NCBI GenBank assembly: GCA_014652975.1
Contig: BMZV01000003.1
Coordinates: forward strand, 186,001 to 250,000
Reading direction: 5' to 3'
Origin: Kocuria marina
GTDB lineage: Bacteria; Actinomycetota; Actinomycetes; Actinomycetales; Micrococcaceae
DNA: 64,000 nt
Shown: positions 26,338 to 34,833 of the stretch, one piece after another
How the letters are laid out: each line of letters starts with the position of its first letter
How positions within the stretch are numbered: the first letter of the stretch is position 1
Notes under the pieces: model-generated
Database searches by the model: none
The model's input: the letters and a program-made list of their open reading frames with translations, nothing else
Told to the model about the DNA's origin: nothing
Made by a program: the position numbers and the translations under genes

Positions 26338-27288
26338 ATGGAGCAGTTCGCCGCCCGCACCAAGGCCATCCTTGACCGCATGAACTCGGTCATCGACGGC
26401 AAACCCGCCGAGACCCGCACGGCCCTGCTGACCCTGCTGGCCGGCGGCCACCTGTTGGTCGAGGACGTCCCGGGCGTGGGCAAGACCATGCTGGCCCGTA
26501 CCCTGGCCGGCGCGGTGGGTGGGACGATCAACCGGATCCAGTTCACCCCGGACCTGCTCCCCACGGACATCACGGGTGTGTCGGTGTACGACCAGACCCG
26601 CAACCAGTTCGAGTTCAAACCCGGCCCGGTGTTCGCGAACGTGGTGATCGGGGACGAGATCAACCGCGCTTCGGCCAAGACCCAGTCCGCGCTGCTGGAG
26701 GCCATGGCGGAGGGCCAGGTCACGGCGGACGGCACCACGTACCGGCTGGCCGAACCGTTCATGGTCGTGGCCACCCAGAACCCGGTGGAGATGGACGGCA
26801 CGTTCCCCCTCCCGGAGGCCCAGCGAGACCGGTTCATGGCGCGGATCTCCATGGGCTACCCGGACGCGGACGCCGAGGTCGCCATGCTGCGCGATCACGG
26901 CGCAGGCTCCCCGTTGACGGGTCTCGGGCCGGTCGTGGACATCGAGGAGGCCCGCGACCTCGTACGCCACGTGGCCTCGCTGCACGTGTCCACCCCGGTG
27001 CGCCGCTACGTGGTGGCACTGTGCCAGGCCACCCGCACGCACCCGCACCTGCGCCTGGGGGCGAGCCCCCGCGCGGCCCTGCAGTTGCAGGCGGCCGCCC
27101 GCGCGCAGGCCGCCCTGGCCGGACGCGACCACGTGCTGCCGGACGACGTCAAGGACGTCGCGGTGGCCGTACTCTCCCACCGCCTGCTCCTCGAGCGTCG
27201 CTCGGGTGCGGACAGCGCCCAGGACATCGTGCGCACGATCCTCTCCGACGTCCGCGTCCCCACCGAAGACGCCCCCCAGACCCGATGA
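26338..27288 (+). CDS. MoxR-type AAA+ ATPase
   Basis: A 316-residue MoxR ATPase, a chaperone-like protein that helps assemble or activate partner proteins, often through the DUF58/VWA proteins encoded next to it. Walker A is EDVPGVGKTMLA, Walker B VVIGDEINRASAKTQ, sensor 1 ATQNPVEMDGTFPLPEAQ, and sensor 2 lies near LGASPRAALQL. ATG at 26338 follows AGGAAATA. Its stop overlaps the next ATG by four bases, giving the coupled operon moxR-DUF58-transglutaminase-like seen across Actinobacteria. Confidence 0.93.
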   Translation: MEQFAARTKAILDRMNSVIDGKPAETRTALLTLLAGGHLLVEDVPGVGKTMLARTLAGAVGGTINRIQFTPDLLPTDITGVSVYDQTRNQFEFKPGPVFANVVIGDEINRASAKTQSALLEAMAEGQVTADGTTYRLAEPFMVVATQNPVEMDGTFPLPEAQRDRFMARISMGYPDADAEVAMLRDHGAGSPLTGLGPVVDIEEARDLVRHVASLHVSTPVRRYVVALCQATRTHPHLRLGASPRAALQLQAAARAQAALAGRDHVLPDDVKDVAVAVLSHRLLLERRSGADSAQDIVRTILSDVRVPTEDAPQTR

Positions 27289-28871
27289 AGGCCGCCGCTC
27301 CCGAGGCGCGGGTAGATTCACGCGCCAAGTTCACGGTGCGCGGGTGGTGTTTCCTGGCGGCAGCCGTGCTGTGCCTGGCCGCCGCCACGTGGCTCGGCCG
27401 CAAGGACGTCCTGGCGCTGTCCCTGTTCCTGGGCATGGTGCCGCTGCTGTCCTCCCTGGCCATGTGGCTCGTCAAACCTCGCGTCCTGCTCAAACGTTCG
27501 GTGGACCCGCCGCTCGTCACGCTCGGCGACGCCGCCCAGGTGGCCCTGCGCGTACGACGTCGCTCCGCCTTCTCCGCGCGCAACCGTACCTCGGGTGCCG
27601 CTCGAGCAGGCTCCACCCACGACCCGGTGGACCCCGCGGTCCACGATATGGGCACGGCAGGAGGCGGCCTGACGGGTGGCATGGGCGATGGCCCGGCGGA
27701 TGCCGCGAACCCCGGCCGCGGGGCAGGCCCGGACACCACCGACGCGGACCGCAGGGGCACCCTCCGCTCGGGCCGCACGAGCGCCGTCGCCGCCGTGGAC
27801 GTGCACGAGACCGTGGACCCCCTGCTGGGCCGGGACCAGGACGTCTCGGTACCGGTGTCCGGGGCGCCGGTCACGTACACGGTGCGCCCGCGGCGTCGGG
27901 GGATCCACGAACTGGGTCCGGCTACGGTGCGCGTGGGCGACCCGTTCGGCGTGGTGACCGAACTGCTGGACGTGGCCGAGCGGACGTCGCTGTACGTGGC
28001 CCCGGAACCCGAGGACCTCACCGAGCACGGGGTCACCATGGCGCGTGAATCCGGCAACGACCCGTCCCGGCGCGCCCAACCGCAACCGGGACCCGACAAC
28101 GTGATGACCCGCGAGTACCGCCACGGTGACCCCATGCGCCGGGTGCACTGGGCGGCGTCCGCCAAGCACGGCCAGCTCATGGTGCGCCAGGAGGACCCGC
28201 GCAGCACGCGCAGCGCCGTCGTGGTCCTGGACTCCGCGGCCGAACACTGGCCGGGCGCTCGTGTGTGGGCCGGTGTGCTCGAATCCACCGAGGAGTTCGA
28301 GTGGGCGGTGCGCGCGGCGGCGTCCGTGATCGAGCACCTCACGCGCCGCGAGACCGTGGTGCACGCGCTCGACGACCAGGGCCGCGCAATGCCCCGCGGC
28401 GAGGCACCGGTGGCCGACCTGCGGGACACGGACGTCACCGACGACACCGCCACGGAAGTCGTCCACGGCCTCTCCCGAGCGGCCCTCGTGAGCCGGCCCG
28501 AATCCGAGGCGTCGACCGATCCCCTGACCGAGCGCCTCGAACGGGAGGGGCTCTCCCACCCGTTGTTGCTGCTCACGGGCCGACTCTCCCCAGCGGCCGC
28601 GCGGCGCTACGTCACGGCAGCGGCGGCGAGCACGGTGTGTTCGGTCATCATGGTGATCGACGCCCCCGCGCACCGCCCCGACAGCGCCGCGGTGTTCGAG
28701 TCCGCGGGGTGGTCCGTGGTGTTGGTGACGCGCTGGACGGACGTGGACGCCGCATGGCTCGCGACCACCCGCGGGGCCACCCTGCTGACTCCGCCGCCGC
28801 CCGACCCCGGTACCCGACAGCTGCGCATGGACGAGATGATGGGCCACGCCCGAGGGAGGGCCACCGCATGA
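27285..28871 (+). CDS. DUF58 domain protein
   Basis: A 528-residue membrane-anchored protein. Two hydrophobic segments (WCFLAAAVLCLAAATWLG and VLALSLFLGMVPLLSSLAMWL) lie in the first 60 residues. The DUF58 block follows, with EYRHGDPMRRVHWAASAKHGQLMVRQED near residues 270-300 (read in two parts), and a von Willebrand-like C-terminal part. An insert of about 80 residues rich in Gly, Asp and Ala (RNRTSGAARAG to VAAVDVHE) interrupts the first beta region. It is coupled to both neighbours through ATGA overlaps. DUF58 proteins are assumed MoxR partners; their biochemical role is unknown. Confidence 0.9.
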   Translation: MKAAAPEARVDSRAKFTVRGWCFLAAAVLCLAAATWLGRKDVLALSLFLGMVPLLSSLAMWLVKPRVLLKRSVDPPLVTLGDAAQVALRVRRRSAFSARNRTSGAARAGSTHDPVDPAVHDMGTAGGGLTGGMGDGPADAANPGRGAGPDTTDADRRGTLRSGRTSAVAAVDVHETVDPLLGRDQDVSVPVSGAPVTYTVRPRRRGIHELGPATVRVGDPFGVVTELLDVAERTSLYVAPEPEDLTEHGVTMARESGNDPSRRAQPQPGPDNVMTREYRHGDPMRRVHWAASAKHGQLMVRQEDPRSTRSAVVVLDSAAEHWPGARVWAGVLESTEEFEWAVRAAASVIEHLTRRETVVHALDDQGRAMPRGEAPVADLRDTDVTDDTATEVVHGLSRAALVSRPESEASTDPLTERLEREGLSHPLLLLTGRLSPAAARRYVTAAAASTVCSVIMVIDAPAHRPDSAAVFESAGWSVVLVTRWTDVDAAWLATTRGATLLTPPPPDPGTRQLRMDEMMGHARGRATA

Positions 28872-31372
28872 GCGCCCCCGATCCCACGCCCCACGCGGAC
28901 CACGACGCCACCTCCGCGGGGACCCCCGCCGCGGCTGCGACCGCCAGCGCAGCGCCCACGGCTCAGGGCCGCTCGGTGACCCCCGCCGCCACCGGCCACC
29001 GGGCCGCGCCGGACGGCCGGAGCTCCGCCGGCCACTCCCGCACTCCGCACGATCAGCACATCCAGGGAGCGCGTCCGCCCCGGCCCCGCGTGATCGAACT
29101 CAGTCTGCTTCTGCTCACCGCGATCGCCCTGGGCTGCGTGGGCATGGCCGGGGCGCTGAATGGCCTGTGGTGGCTGCCCTCCGTGGCGGCCACCGTGCTC
29201 ACGGTGCTCGTGGTCACGGGCGCGGCCCGCTGGTTGCGCGTGCCCTCACCGCTCGTCACGGTCCTGGGCCTGGCCGCCCTGTTGCTCGCGTTGACCGTGG
29301 TGCACCTGCCTTCCCACGCCCTGCTGGGCTTCATCCCCACCGGGGAGACCTTCACCGCGGCCGGTGAGCTGTGGCGTTCCTCCGGCGACTTCATCTCCCG
29401 CGACGCCGCCCCCTACGGCCCGAACCCCGGGCTGGCCTTCGTGCTGTGCACCCTGGTGGGGCTGGTGACCGTGTTCATGGAAACCGTGCTCGTGGGCCTA
29501 CGCATGGCCGGGCTCGCATGCCTGGGGGTCCTGGCGCTGCTCGTGCTCCCCGCGCTGACCCTGCCGGGCAGCGTCACTGCCCTCGGTCTGGCCGCGGCCG
29601 CGCTCGCCGCCCTGGCGCTGCTGGCCGGTTCACGGTTCTGGGGTGCCACGCGCGCCCAGCGCATCGCCCCGACCCCGGGAGGACTCCCCCGCGCCCTGCT
29701 CGTCATCGCCGGTGTACTCGCGGTGGTGCTGTTCGTCCCCGCGGTCATGCCCGGATTCTTCAACGGGGCCTTCCCACAGGGCAGCTCGTTCACCGCCGAG
29801 CGCGCCTCCGGGGTGGGCCCGCTGCGCGCGGTGGGTCAGGACCTGCGCTCGGACGAGCACACCCGGCGGTTCTCCTACACGACCTCGGACGACCAGCCCC
29901 AATACATGCGGTTGCTCACCCTTTCCGATTTCGACCAGGACGAGTGGTTCCCGGACGTCGAGAACCTGGACGGCGATCTGTCGGGTCTGGCCGACGCCGC
30001 GCGCAACCCGGTCCCCCGCGGCACCGAGGTCTCGGCCAAGGTCATGTTCGACGACTTCTCCGAGCACTGGCTGCCCGCACCCTACGCCCCGGTGGCCGTG
30101 AGTGGACTCGGTGACGAGGGGTGGGCGTGGAATCCCCGCGACCTGTCCATCTTCAGCGAGTCCACGGGAATGTCCGGGGCCGAGTACACGATCACGTTCG
30201 CGCTGTCACGAGCCACCCCGGAGGCACTGCGGACGGCACCGTCGGCAGCGTCGGACCCGCAGCTCAGCGACTACCTGCGGCTGCCCGCGAACCGCCCGCA
30301 ATCGGTCGCGGACGCCGCGCGCACGTTCACCGAGGGTGCGGACACGGACTACGACCGCGCCCTCGCGATCCAGAACCACCTGCGCGACGACTTCCGCTAT
30401 GACGTGACCGCCCCGCTCGCCCAGGGCTACGACGCCGGCGGGATGGGATCGCTCGACGAGTTCATGCGCACCCGCACGGGGTACTCGGGGCATTTCGCCC
30501 CGGCCATGGCCCTCATGTCCCGGGAAGTGGGTATCCCCGCGCGGGTCGCTGTGGGTTACCTGCCCACCGCCCCGGTCGAGGACCCGGACGGCGGCCGTTC
30601 CTTCCCCGTGAGCACGGGCGATTCCCACGCGTGGCCCGAGCTGTACTTCGAGGGCGTGGGCTGGGTCCGTTTCGAGCCCACCCCCGGGGTGCCCAGCACC
30701 CCCGATTACGCGCCGGATTCGGCCCAGGACCAGGGTGGGGAGGGTTCGCAGACCCCGGAGGAGACCGCGGCGCCGAGCGACGAGCCCGAGCAACAGCCCA
30801 GCGAGGAACCCTCCGACCAGCCGTCCGATCAGCCGAGTGAACAACCCAGCGAGCAACCGGGGGACGACCCCTCGCAGGAGCCATCACCCCAGGACGAGGC
30901 GGCGCCGACCACCGCTGCGGTGCCGTGGTGGCTCGTGACCGGGGTGCTCGGTCTGCTCGCGCTGCTGGCCCTCGCGGCGGCGCCGCGGGTGGTGCGCGGG
31001 CGGCGTCGTCGGGCGCGACTCGCGGCACTGCAGGACGCGTCCCTGACCCCGCAGCGCCGGGCCAACGCCGCGTGGGACGAGTTCCGCGCGCTCGCCGAGG
31101 ACCACGGCGTCACCTCCCCCGCGTCCGACACGCCTCGCGTGCGGGCGCGCCGGCTCGCGGCGGGGCTACCGGGTGCGCAGACCGCCGTGGATCACCTCGT
31201 CGCGGACCTGGAATCCGCGAGCTACGGCGCCCCGGACTCCCGCTGGACCCCGCGGACCACGCCGGAGGACCTCACGCTGGTCCGGGACGAGTTCCGGAAG
31301 CGGGCCTCGCGCGGCGGGCGGCTGCGCGCCGACTGGTGGCCGGCGTCGCTGTGGAGCGGCCCGCGCGGGTGA
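28868..31372 (+). CDS. Transglutaminase-like membrane protein (TgpA type) with Ser at the catalytic Cys position
   Basis: An 834-residue protein with a 70-residue Ala/Thr/Pro-rich cytosolic start, about six membrane segments (75-310), a large extracytoplasmic region with a transglutaminase-like domain (about 480-620), a Pro/Gln/Ser/Glu linker of PSEQPS-type repeats (about 635-680), one more membrane helix (VPWWLVTGVLGLLALLALAAA) and a basic cytosolic tail. The usual Cys of the triad reads Ser540 in RTGYSGHFAPAMALMSREVGIPARVAVGYL (positions 535-565); His587 (DSHAWPEL) and an acidic residue (Glu603, RFEPTPG) are kept. It may be a pseudoenzyme or use Ser. It is the last gene of the moxR operon and a strong hairpin follows. 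Confidence 0.88.
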   Translation: MSAPDPTPHADHDATSAGTPAAAATASAAPTAQGRSVTPAATGHRAAPDGRSSAGHSRTPHDQHIQGARPPRPRVIELSLLLLTAIALGCVGMAGALNGLWWLPSVAATVLTVLVVTGAARWLRVPSPLVTVLGLAALLLALTVVHLPSHALLGFIPTGETFTAAGELWRSSGDFISRDAAPYGPNPGLAFVLCTLVGLVTVFMETVLVGLRMAGLACLGVLALLVLPALTLPGSVTALGLAAAALAALALLAGSRFWGATRAQRIAPTPGGLPRALLVIAGVLAVVLFVPAVMPGFFNGAFPQGSSFTAERASGVGPLRAVGQDLRSDEHTRRFSYTTSDDQPQYMRLLTLSDFDQDEWFPDVENLDGDLSGLADAARNPVPRGTEVSAKVMFDDFSEHWLPAPYAPVAVSGLGDEGWAWNPRDLSIFSESTGMSGAEYTITFALSRATPEALRTAPSAASDPQLSDYLRLPANRPQSVADAARTFTEGADTDYDRALAIQNHLRDDFRYDVTAPLAQGYDAGGMGSLDEFMRTRTGYSGHFAPAMALMSREVGIPARVAVGYLPTAPVEDPDGGRSFPVSTGDSHAWPELYFEGVGWVRFEPTPGVPSTPDYAPDSAQDQGGEGSQTPEETAAPSDEPEQQPSEEPSDQPSDQPSEQPSEQPGDDPSQEPSPQDEAAPTTAAVPWWLVTGVLGLLALLALAAAPRVVRGRRRRARLAALQDASLTPQRRANAAWDEFRALAEDHGVTSPASDTPRVRARRLAAGLPGAQTAVDHLVADLESASYGAPDSRWTPRTTPEDLTLVRDEFRKRASRGGRLRADWWPASLWSGPRG

Positions 31373-31380
31373 CCACGACG

Positions 31381-31411
31381 CCGCGCGGGCGGGTCCGTCC
31401 CGCCCGCGCGG
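31381..31411. terminator. Bidirectional hairpin after the moxR operon
   Basis: Perfect 13-bp G+C stem (31381-31393 with 31399-31411), 5-base loop, between the convergent transglutaminase-like gene and rsmI. Confidence 0.7.
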
Positions 31412-31523
31412 AGGCCGGGGCCGCGCCGTCATCACTGCACGGAGACCGGCAAGTCCGACCCGAGGGGCACTCGTCGGCGAGACGGTCGTCCTACATATCT
31501 GCGCGCCATTACCGCGGGTCGGG

Positions 31524-32414
31524 TCAGTTCTGACCGCGCGCGGTGATCACGGCGTCGTAGAGCTTGCGTGTGCTCACCCCGTGCTCGGTGGCCACCTCGC
31601 GCGCGGCGGCCTTGAGCTTGACGTCGCTCGTGGCCACGAGGTGCTCGACCTCCTGAACGAGGTCCTCGGGCTCGGGAGCCACGGCCGGTGGGGCACCATG
31701 CACGACCACCACGATCTCCCCGCGCACCTGGTTGTTCGCGGCCCACTCGACCAGACCCGCGAGGTCATCGCGCAGCACCTCTTCATGCAGCTTGGTCAGC
31801 TCGCGGCACACGGCCGCGCGCCGGTCCGCGCCCAGGGCTTCCCGCAGCGCGGTGAGCATCTCCGCGAGACGGTGCGGGGACTCGTAGAAGACCATGGTGC
31901 GGGGTTCGTCCCGCAGGGTCGCGAGGTGGGCCGCACGCTCGCCCGTCTTACGCGGCAGGAAGCCCTCGAACGTGAACCGGTCGGTGGGCAGCCCGGAGAC
32001 CGCGAGCGCCGCGAGGACCGCCGAGGGCCCGGGGAGCACACTCACGGGCAGGTCCGCCTCGGCCGCGGCGCGCACGAGCGGGAACCCGGGGTCGGAGACC
32101 GTGGGCATGCCCGCGTCGGAGAGCACGGCCACGGTACGACCGCGGCGCACATCGTCCAGCAGTTCGCCGGTGCGCGCGTTCTCATTGTGTTCGTGGTGGG
32201 TGACCACCCGCCCGGTCACGGTCACGCCGAGCCCGGAGGCCAGGCGGTGCAGGGTGCGGGTGTCCTCCACGGCCAGCACGTCCGCGGTGTGCAGGACGTC
32301 CTTGAGCCGCTGGGACGCGTCCGAGAGGTTGCCAATGGGGGTGCCCACGACCACCACGGCACCGGGGCGGTGGTCCTCGGTGCCGGGGGTGGTCGTCGAT
32401 GTCTGTGAACTCAC
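31524..32414 (-). CDS. rsmI: 16S rRNA (cytidine1402-2'-O)-methyltransferase
   Basis: RsmI methylates the ribose of C1402 in the 16S decoding centre. The 296-residue protein has the tetrapyrrole-methylase fold: VVVGTPIGNLSDASQRLKDVL, AVEDTRTLHRL, HHEHNENAR, VLSDAGMPTVSDPG, VLPGPSAVLAALAVSGLP and FYESPHRL. GTG at 32414 follows TAGAGT by six bases (leaderless). It is back to back with the protein mannosyltransferase gene, matching the conserved actinobacterial rsmI/pmt divergon (Rv1003/Rv1002c in M. tuberculosis). Confidence 0.96.
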   Translation of the reverse strand: MSSQTSTTTPGTEDHRPGAVVVVGTPIGNLSDASQRLKDVLHTADVLAVEDTRTLHRLASGLGVTVTGRVVTHHEHNENARTGELLDDVRRGRTVAVLSDAGMPTVSDPGFPLVRAAAEADLPVSVLPGPSAVLAALAVSGLPTDRFTFEGFLPRKTGERAAHLATLRDEPRTMVFYESPHRLAEMLTALREALGADRRAAVCRELTKLHEEVLRDDLAGLVEWAANNQVRGEIVVVVHGAPPAVAPEPEDLVQEVEHLVATSDVKLKAAAREVATEHGVSTRKLYDAVITARGQN

Positions 32415-32504
32415 CCGTCCACTCTACGAAGGTCCGCCGGTCGAACGCGGTGACGCCACCGTGGCCGGGCTGAATCTCCAGGGGTGCACCCTACGATGGG
32501 ATCC

Positions 32505-34121
32505 GTGCCCTCGACTGTCTTCTCCCCCGCCTCGACCGCACCCGTGGCCCCCTCCGTGCGCGACCGCCTGCTCCCCGCGGTCACCCGGTTGCCCCGGTAC
32601 TGGTGGGTCCCCCTGGCGCTCGTGACCCTGCTGGGCGGGGTGCTGCGCTTCGTGCACCTGTCGTGGCCGCACGCCGTGGTCTTCGACGAGACGTACTACC
32701 TCAAGGACGCCTACTCGCTGCTGCTCCACGGCACGGAGCAGCAATGGCCCGAGGGCGCGGACGAGGGGTTCGTCTCCGGGAACATCCCAGACACACAGGG
32801 TCACCCCTCTTTCGTGGTGCACCCGCCCCTGGGCAAGTGGCTCATCGCGATCGGGCTGTGGTTGTTCGGCGCGGACGACCCATTCGGGTGGCGCTTCTCC
32901 GCGGCCCTGTTCGGCACGGCGTCCATCGCCGTGATCTGGTGCGCGGGATGGTTGTTGTTCCGCTCGGTCACCCTGGCCACGATCGCCGGTGTGCTGACCT
33001 CCCTGGACGGGCTGCACCTCGTGGAGTCCCGCCTGGCCCTGCTGGACGTCTTCCTCATGTTCTTCCTGTTGCTCGCCTTCGTCTTCGTCCTGTTGGACCG
33101 CGACGACGGTCGACGCCGCCTGCTCGCCCGCGGCCCCGGCGGCGTCCTGGGCCCGTGGTTGGGCGTGCGGTGGTGGCGGATCGCCGCGGGCGTGGCGTGC
33201 GGTGCGGCCGCGGCCGTGAAGTGGAACGCGCTGTTCAGCATCGCCGCGCTCGGGATCCTGGCGGTGCTGTGGGACATGAACGCGCGGCGGATCGCCGGGG
33301 TCAAGAACTGGTTCGCCGGTGCGGTGCTCAAGGACGGCCCGTGGGGATTCCTGAGCATGATCGGCGTGGGCGCGGTGGTGTACGTGATCACGTGGACCGG
33401 GTGGCTCACCACGAGCACGGGCTACAACCGCAACTGGGCCGAGCTGAACCCGGGCGACGGCCCGCAGTGGCTCCCGACCGCCCTACGTTCCCTGTGGGAG
33501 TACCACGTGGCGGCCTATTCGTTCCACGCGGGGCTGTCCTCGCACCACACGTACATGGCCGGCCCGGCCACGTGGCCGGTCATGGCCCGCCCCACGTCCT
33601 ACTTCTACGAATCCCCCGGACGAGGCGTGGACGGCTGCACGGTGGACTCGTGCAGCCAGGCCATCCTCAACCTGGGCAACCCCGCCGTGTGGTGGGTGGG
33701 GATCCTGGCGGTGCTGCTGGGACTGTGGTTGTGGGCGGTGCTCCGTGACTGGCGCTTCGGTGCCCTCGTGGGCGTGTACGCGGCCGGTTACCTCCCGTGG
33801 TTCCTCTACCCGGAACGCACGATGTTCTTCTTCTACGCGCTGTCCTACTTCCCCGCCATGGTCCTGCTGATCACGGGGGCGATCGGGGTGCTCACAGGCA
33901 AGCTCGCGGTCCCCCGCCTGGGTGCCACCGCGGGCACGCCGTCCGCCGCGGTGCACGAGCAGGTGATCTCACCGGTGTGGGCGCGGCGCTGGCGCAGGGT
34001 GAGCGTGGTGTTCCTGCTGCTCGTGGTGGTGCTCGCGGTGTTCTTCTGGCCCGTGTGGACCGCCCAGACCATTCCCTACGAGCACTGGCGCTGGCGGATG
34101 TGGTTCACCTCGTGGATCTGA
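32505..34121 (+). CDS. pmt: Protein O-mannosyltransferase (GT39, Pmt type)
   Basis: A 538-residue polytopic membrane enzyme that transfers mannose from polyprenyl-phosphate-mannose to secreted proteins. The catalytic loop 1 shows HAVVFDETYYLKDAYSLL with the conserved Asp-Glu. Roughly ten hydrophobic segments follow (e.g. VLLITGAIGVL, VVFLLLVVVLAVFFWPVW), and loop motifs SHHTYMAGPATWPVM and the C-terminal YEHWRWRMWFTSWI are typical. GTG at 32505 was chosen because TACGAT ends seven bases before it; the in-frame ATG at 32496 overlaps that hexamer. Its last 17 bp overlap the convergent membrane-protein gene. Confidence 0.92.
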   Translation: MPSTVFSPASTAPVAPSVRDRLLPAVTRLPRYWWVPLALVTLLGGVLRFVHLSWPHAVVFDETYYLKDAYSLLLHGTEQQWPEGADEGFVSGNIPDTQGHPSFVVHPPLGKWLIAIGLWLFGADDPFGWRFSAALFGTASIAVIWCAGWLLFRSVTLATIAGVLTSLDGLHLVESRLALLDVFLMFFLLLAFVFVLLDRDDGRRRLLARGPGGVLGPWLGVRWWRIAAGVACGAAAAVKWNALFSIAALGILAVLWDMNARRIAGVKNWFAGAVLKDGPWGFLSMIGVGAVVYVITWTGWLTTSTGYNRNWAELNPGDGPQWLPTALRSLWEYHVAAYSFHAGLSSHHTYMAGPATWPVMARPTSYFYESPGRGVDGCTVDSCSQAILNLGNPAVWWVGILAVLLGLWLWAVLRDWRFGALVGVYAAGYLPWFLYPERTMFFFYALSYFPAMVLLITGAIGVLTGKLAVPRLGATAGTPSAAVHEQVISPVWARRWRRVSVVFLLLVVVLAVFFWPVWTAQTIPYEHWRWRMWFTSWI

Positions 34122-34824
34122 AGGAGCGTGCCGCCCGCATCCGGCGGGTCGTGGCGAGCATGACCGCGAACGCCCCGATGAGCGCCACGAGCGCCACGGC
34201 GATCGCGGCGTCGATCCAGAACTGGGTGGGATAGAGCCGGATCAGGGTGTCCGAGATGCTGAAGGTCCACGTCCCGGAGCTGAAGAACAAGGAGTGGAAC
34301 GCCGCGAAGAAGCTCTGCCACCCCACCACCGCGAACACGGCCGTGAGCAGCAACAGGACCACGGTGAGCCACGAGCCCGCGAACCACGCGGAAGAGGCGG
34401 TCCCCGGGGTCGCCCGGTGCAGGTACCAGGCCGCCAGGACGCTCAGCACGAGCAGGACGAACGCGATCAGCAGCCCCCAATACATCACGTGCTGGACGTC
34501 CCGCATGTGAGAGACCTCCGCCGGGGTGAACGCCATGCCACCCTCGCTGCTCACCAGACCGCCCAAGTACTCGGGCGGGGCCAGGTTCATGATGTAGTCC
34601 ATCCCGTAGGAACCGAACGTCATCCGTTCCTGCGTGCTCATCCCCCAGTGGTCAGTGGGGAAGCCGGGGCGGTGGTACTCGAGCCACAGGAAGACCGGGG
34701 TGGCCACGAGTCGAACCCCCAGCGCCACGAGCAGGACGGGCAGAGTGAGTGCCAGGAATCCCTGGAGGATGCGCTGCACCGCGGTGGGGCGGGGCCAGGG
34801 GCCGCGTGGGATGGAGGAGCTCAC
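34105..34824 (-). CDS. TIGR01906 family integral membrane protein
   Basis: A 239-residue membrane protein with four to five helices (ILQGFLALTLPVLLVALGVRL, MYWGLLIAFVLLVLSVLAAW, LTVVLLLLTAVFAVVGWQ, AAIAVALVALIGAFAVML). Conserved-looking loop motifs are EHM-type SHMRDVQHVMYW, FHSLFFSSGTWTF and LIRLYPTQFWIDA, which match the TIGR01906 family. No function is known. The GTG at 34824 lies 9 bp after the L,D-transpeptidase stop on the same strand, so the two are probably co-transcribed. Confidence 0.8.
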   Translation of the reverse strand: MSSSIPRGPWPRPTAVQRILQGFLALTLPVLLVALGVRLVATPVFLWLEYHRPGFPTDHWGMSTQERMTFGSYGMDYIMNLAPPEYLGGLVSSEGGMAFTPAEVSHMRDVQHVMYWGLLIAFVLLVLSVLAAWYLHRATPGTASSAWFAGSWLTVVLLLLTAVFAVVGWQSFFAAFHSLFFSSGTWTFSISDTLIRLYPTQFWIDAAIAVALVALIGAFAVMLATTRRMRAARSFRSTR

Positions 34825-34833
34825 CGGGCTGTA

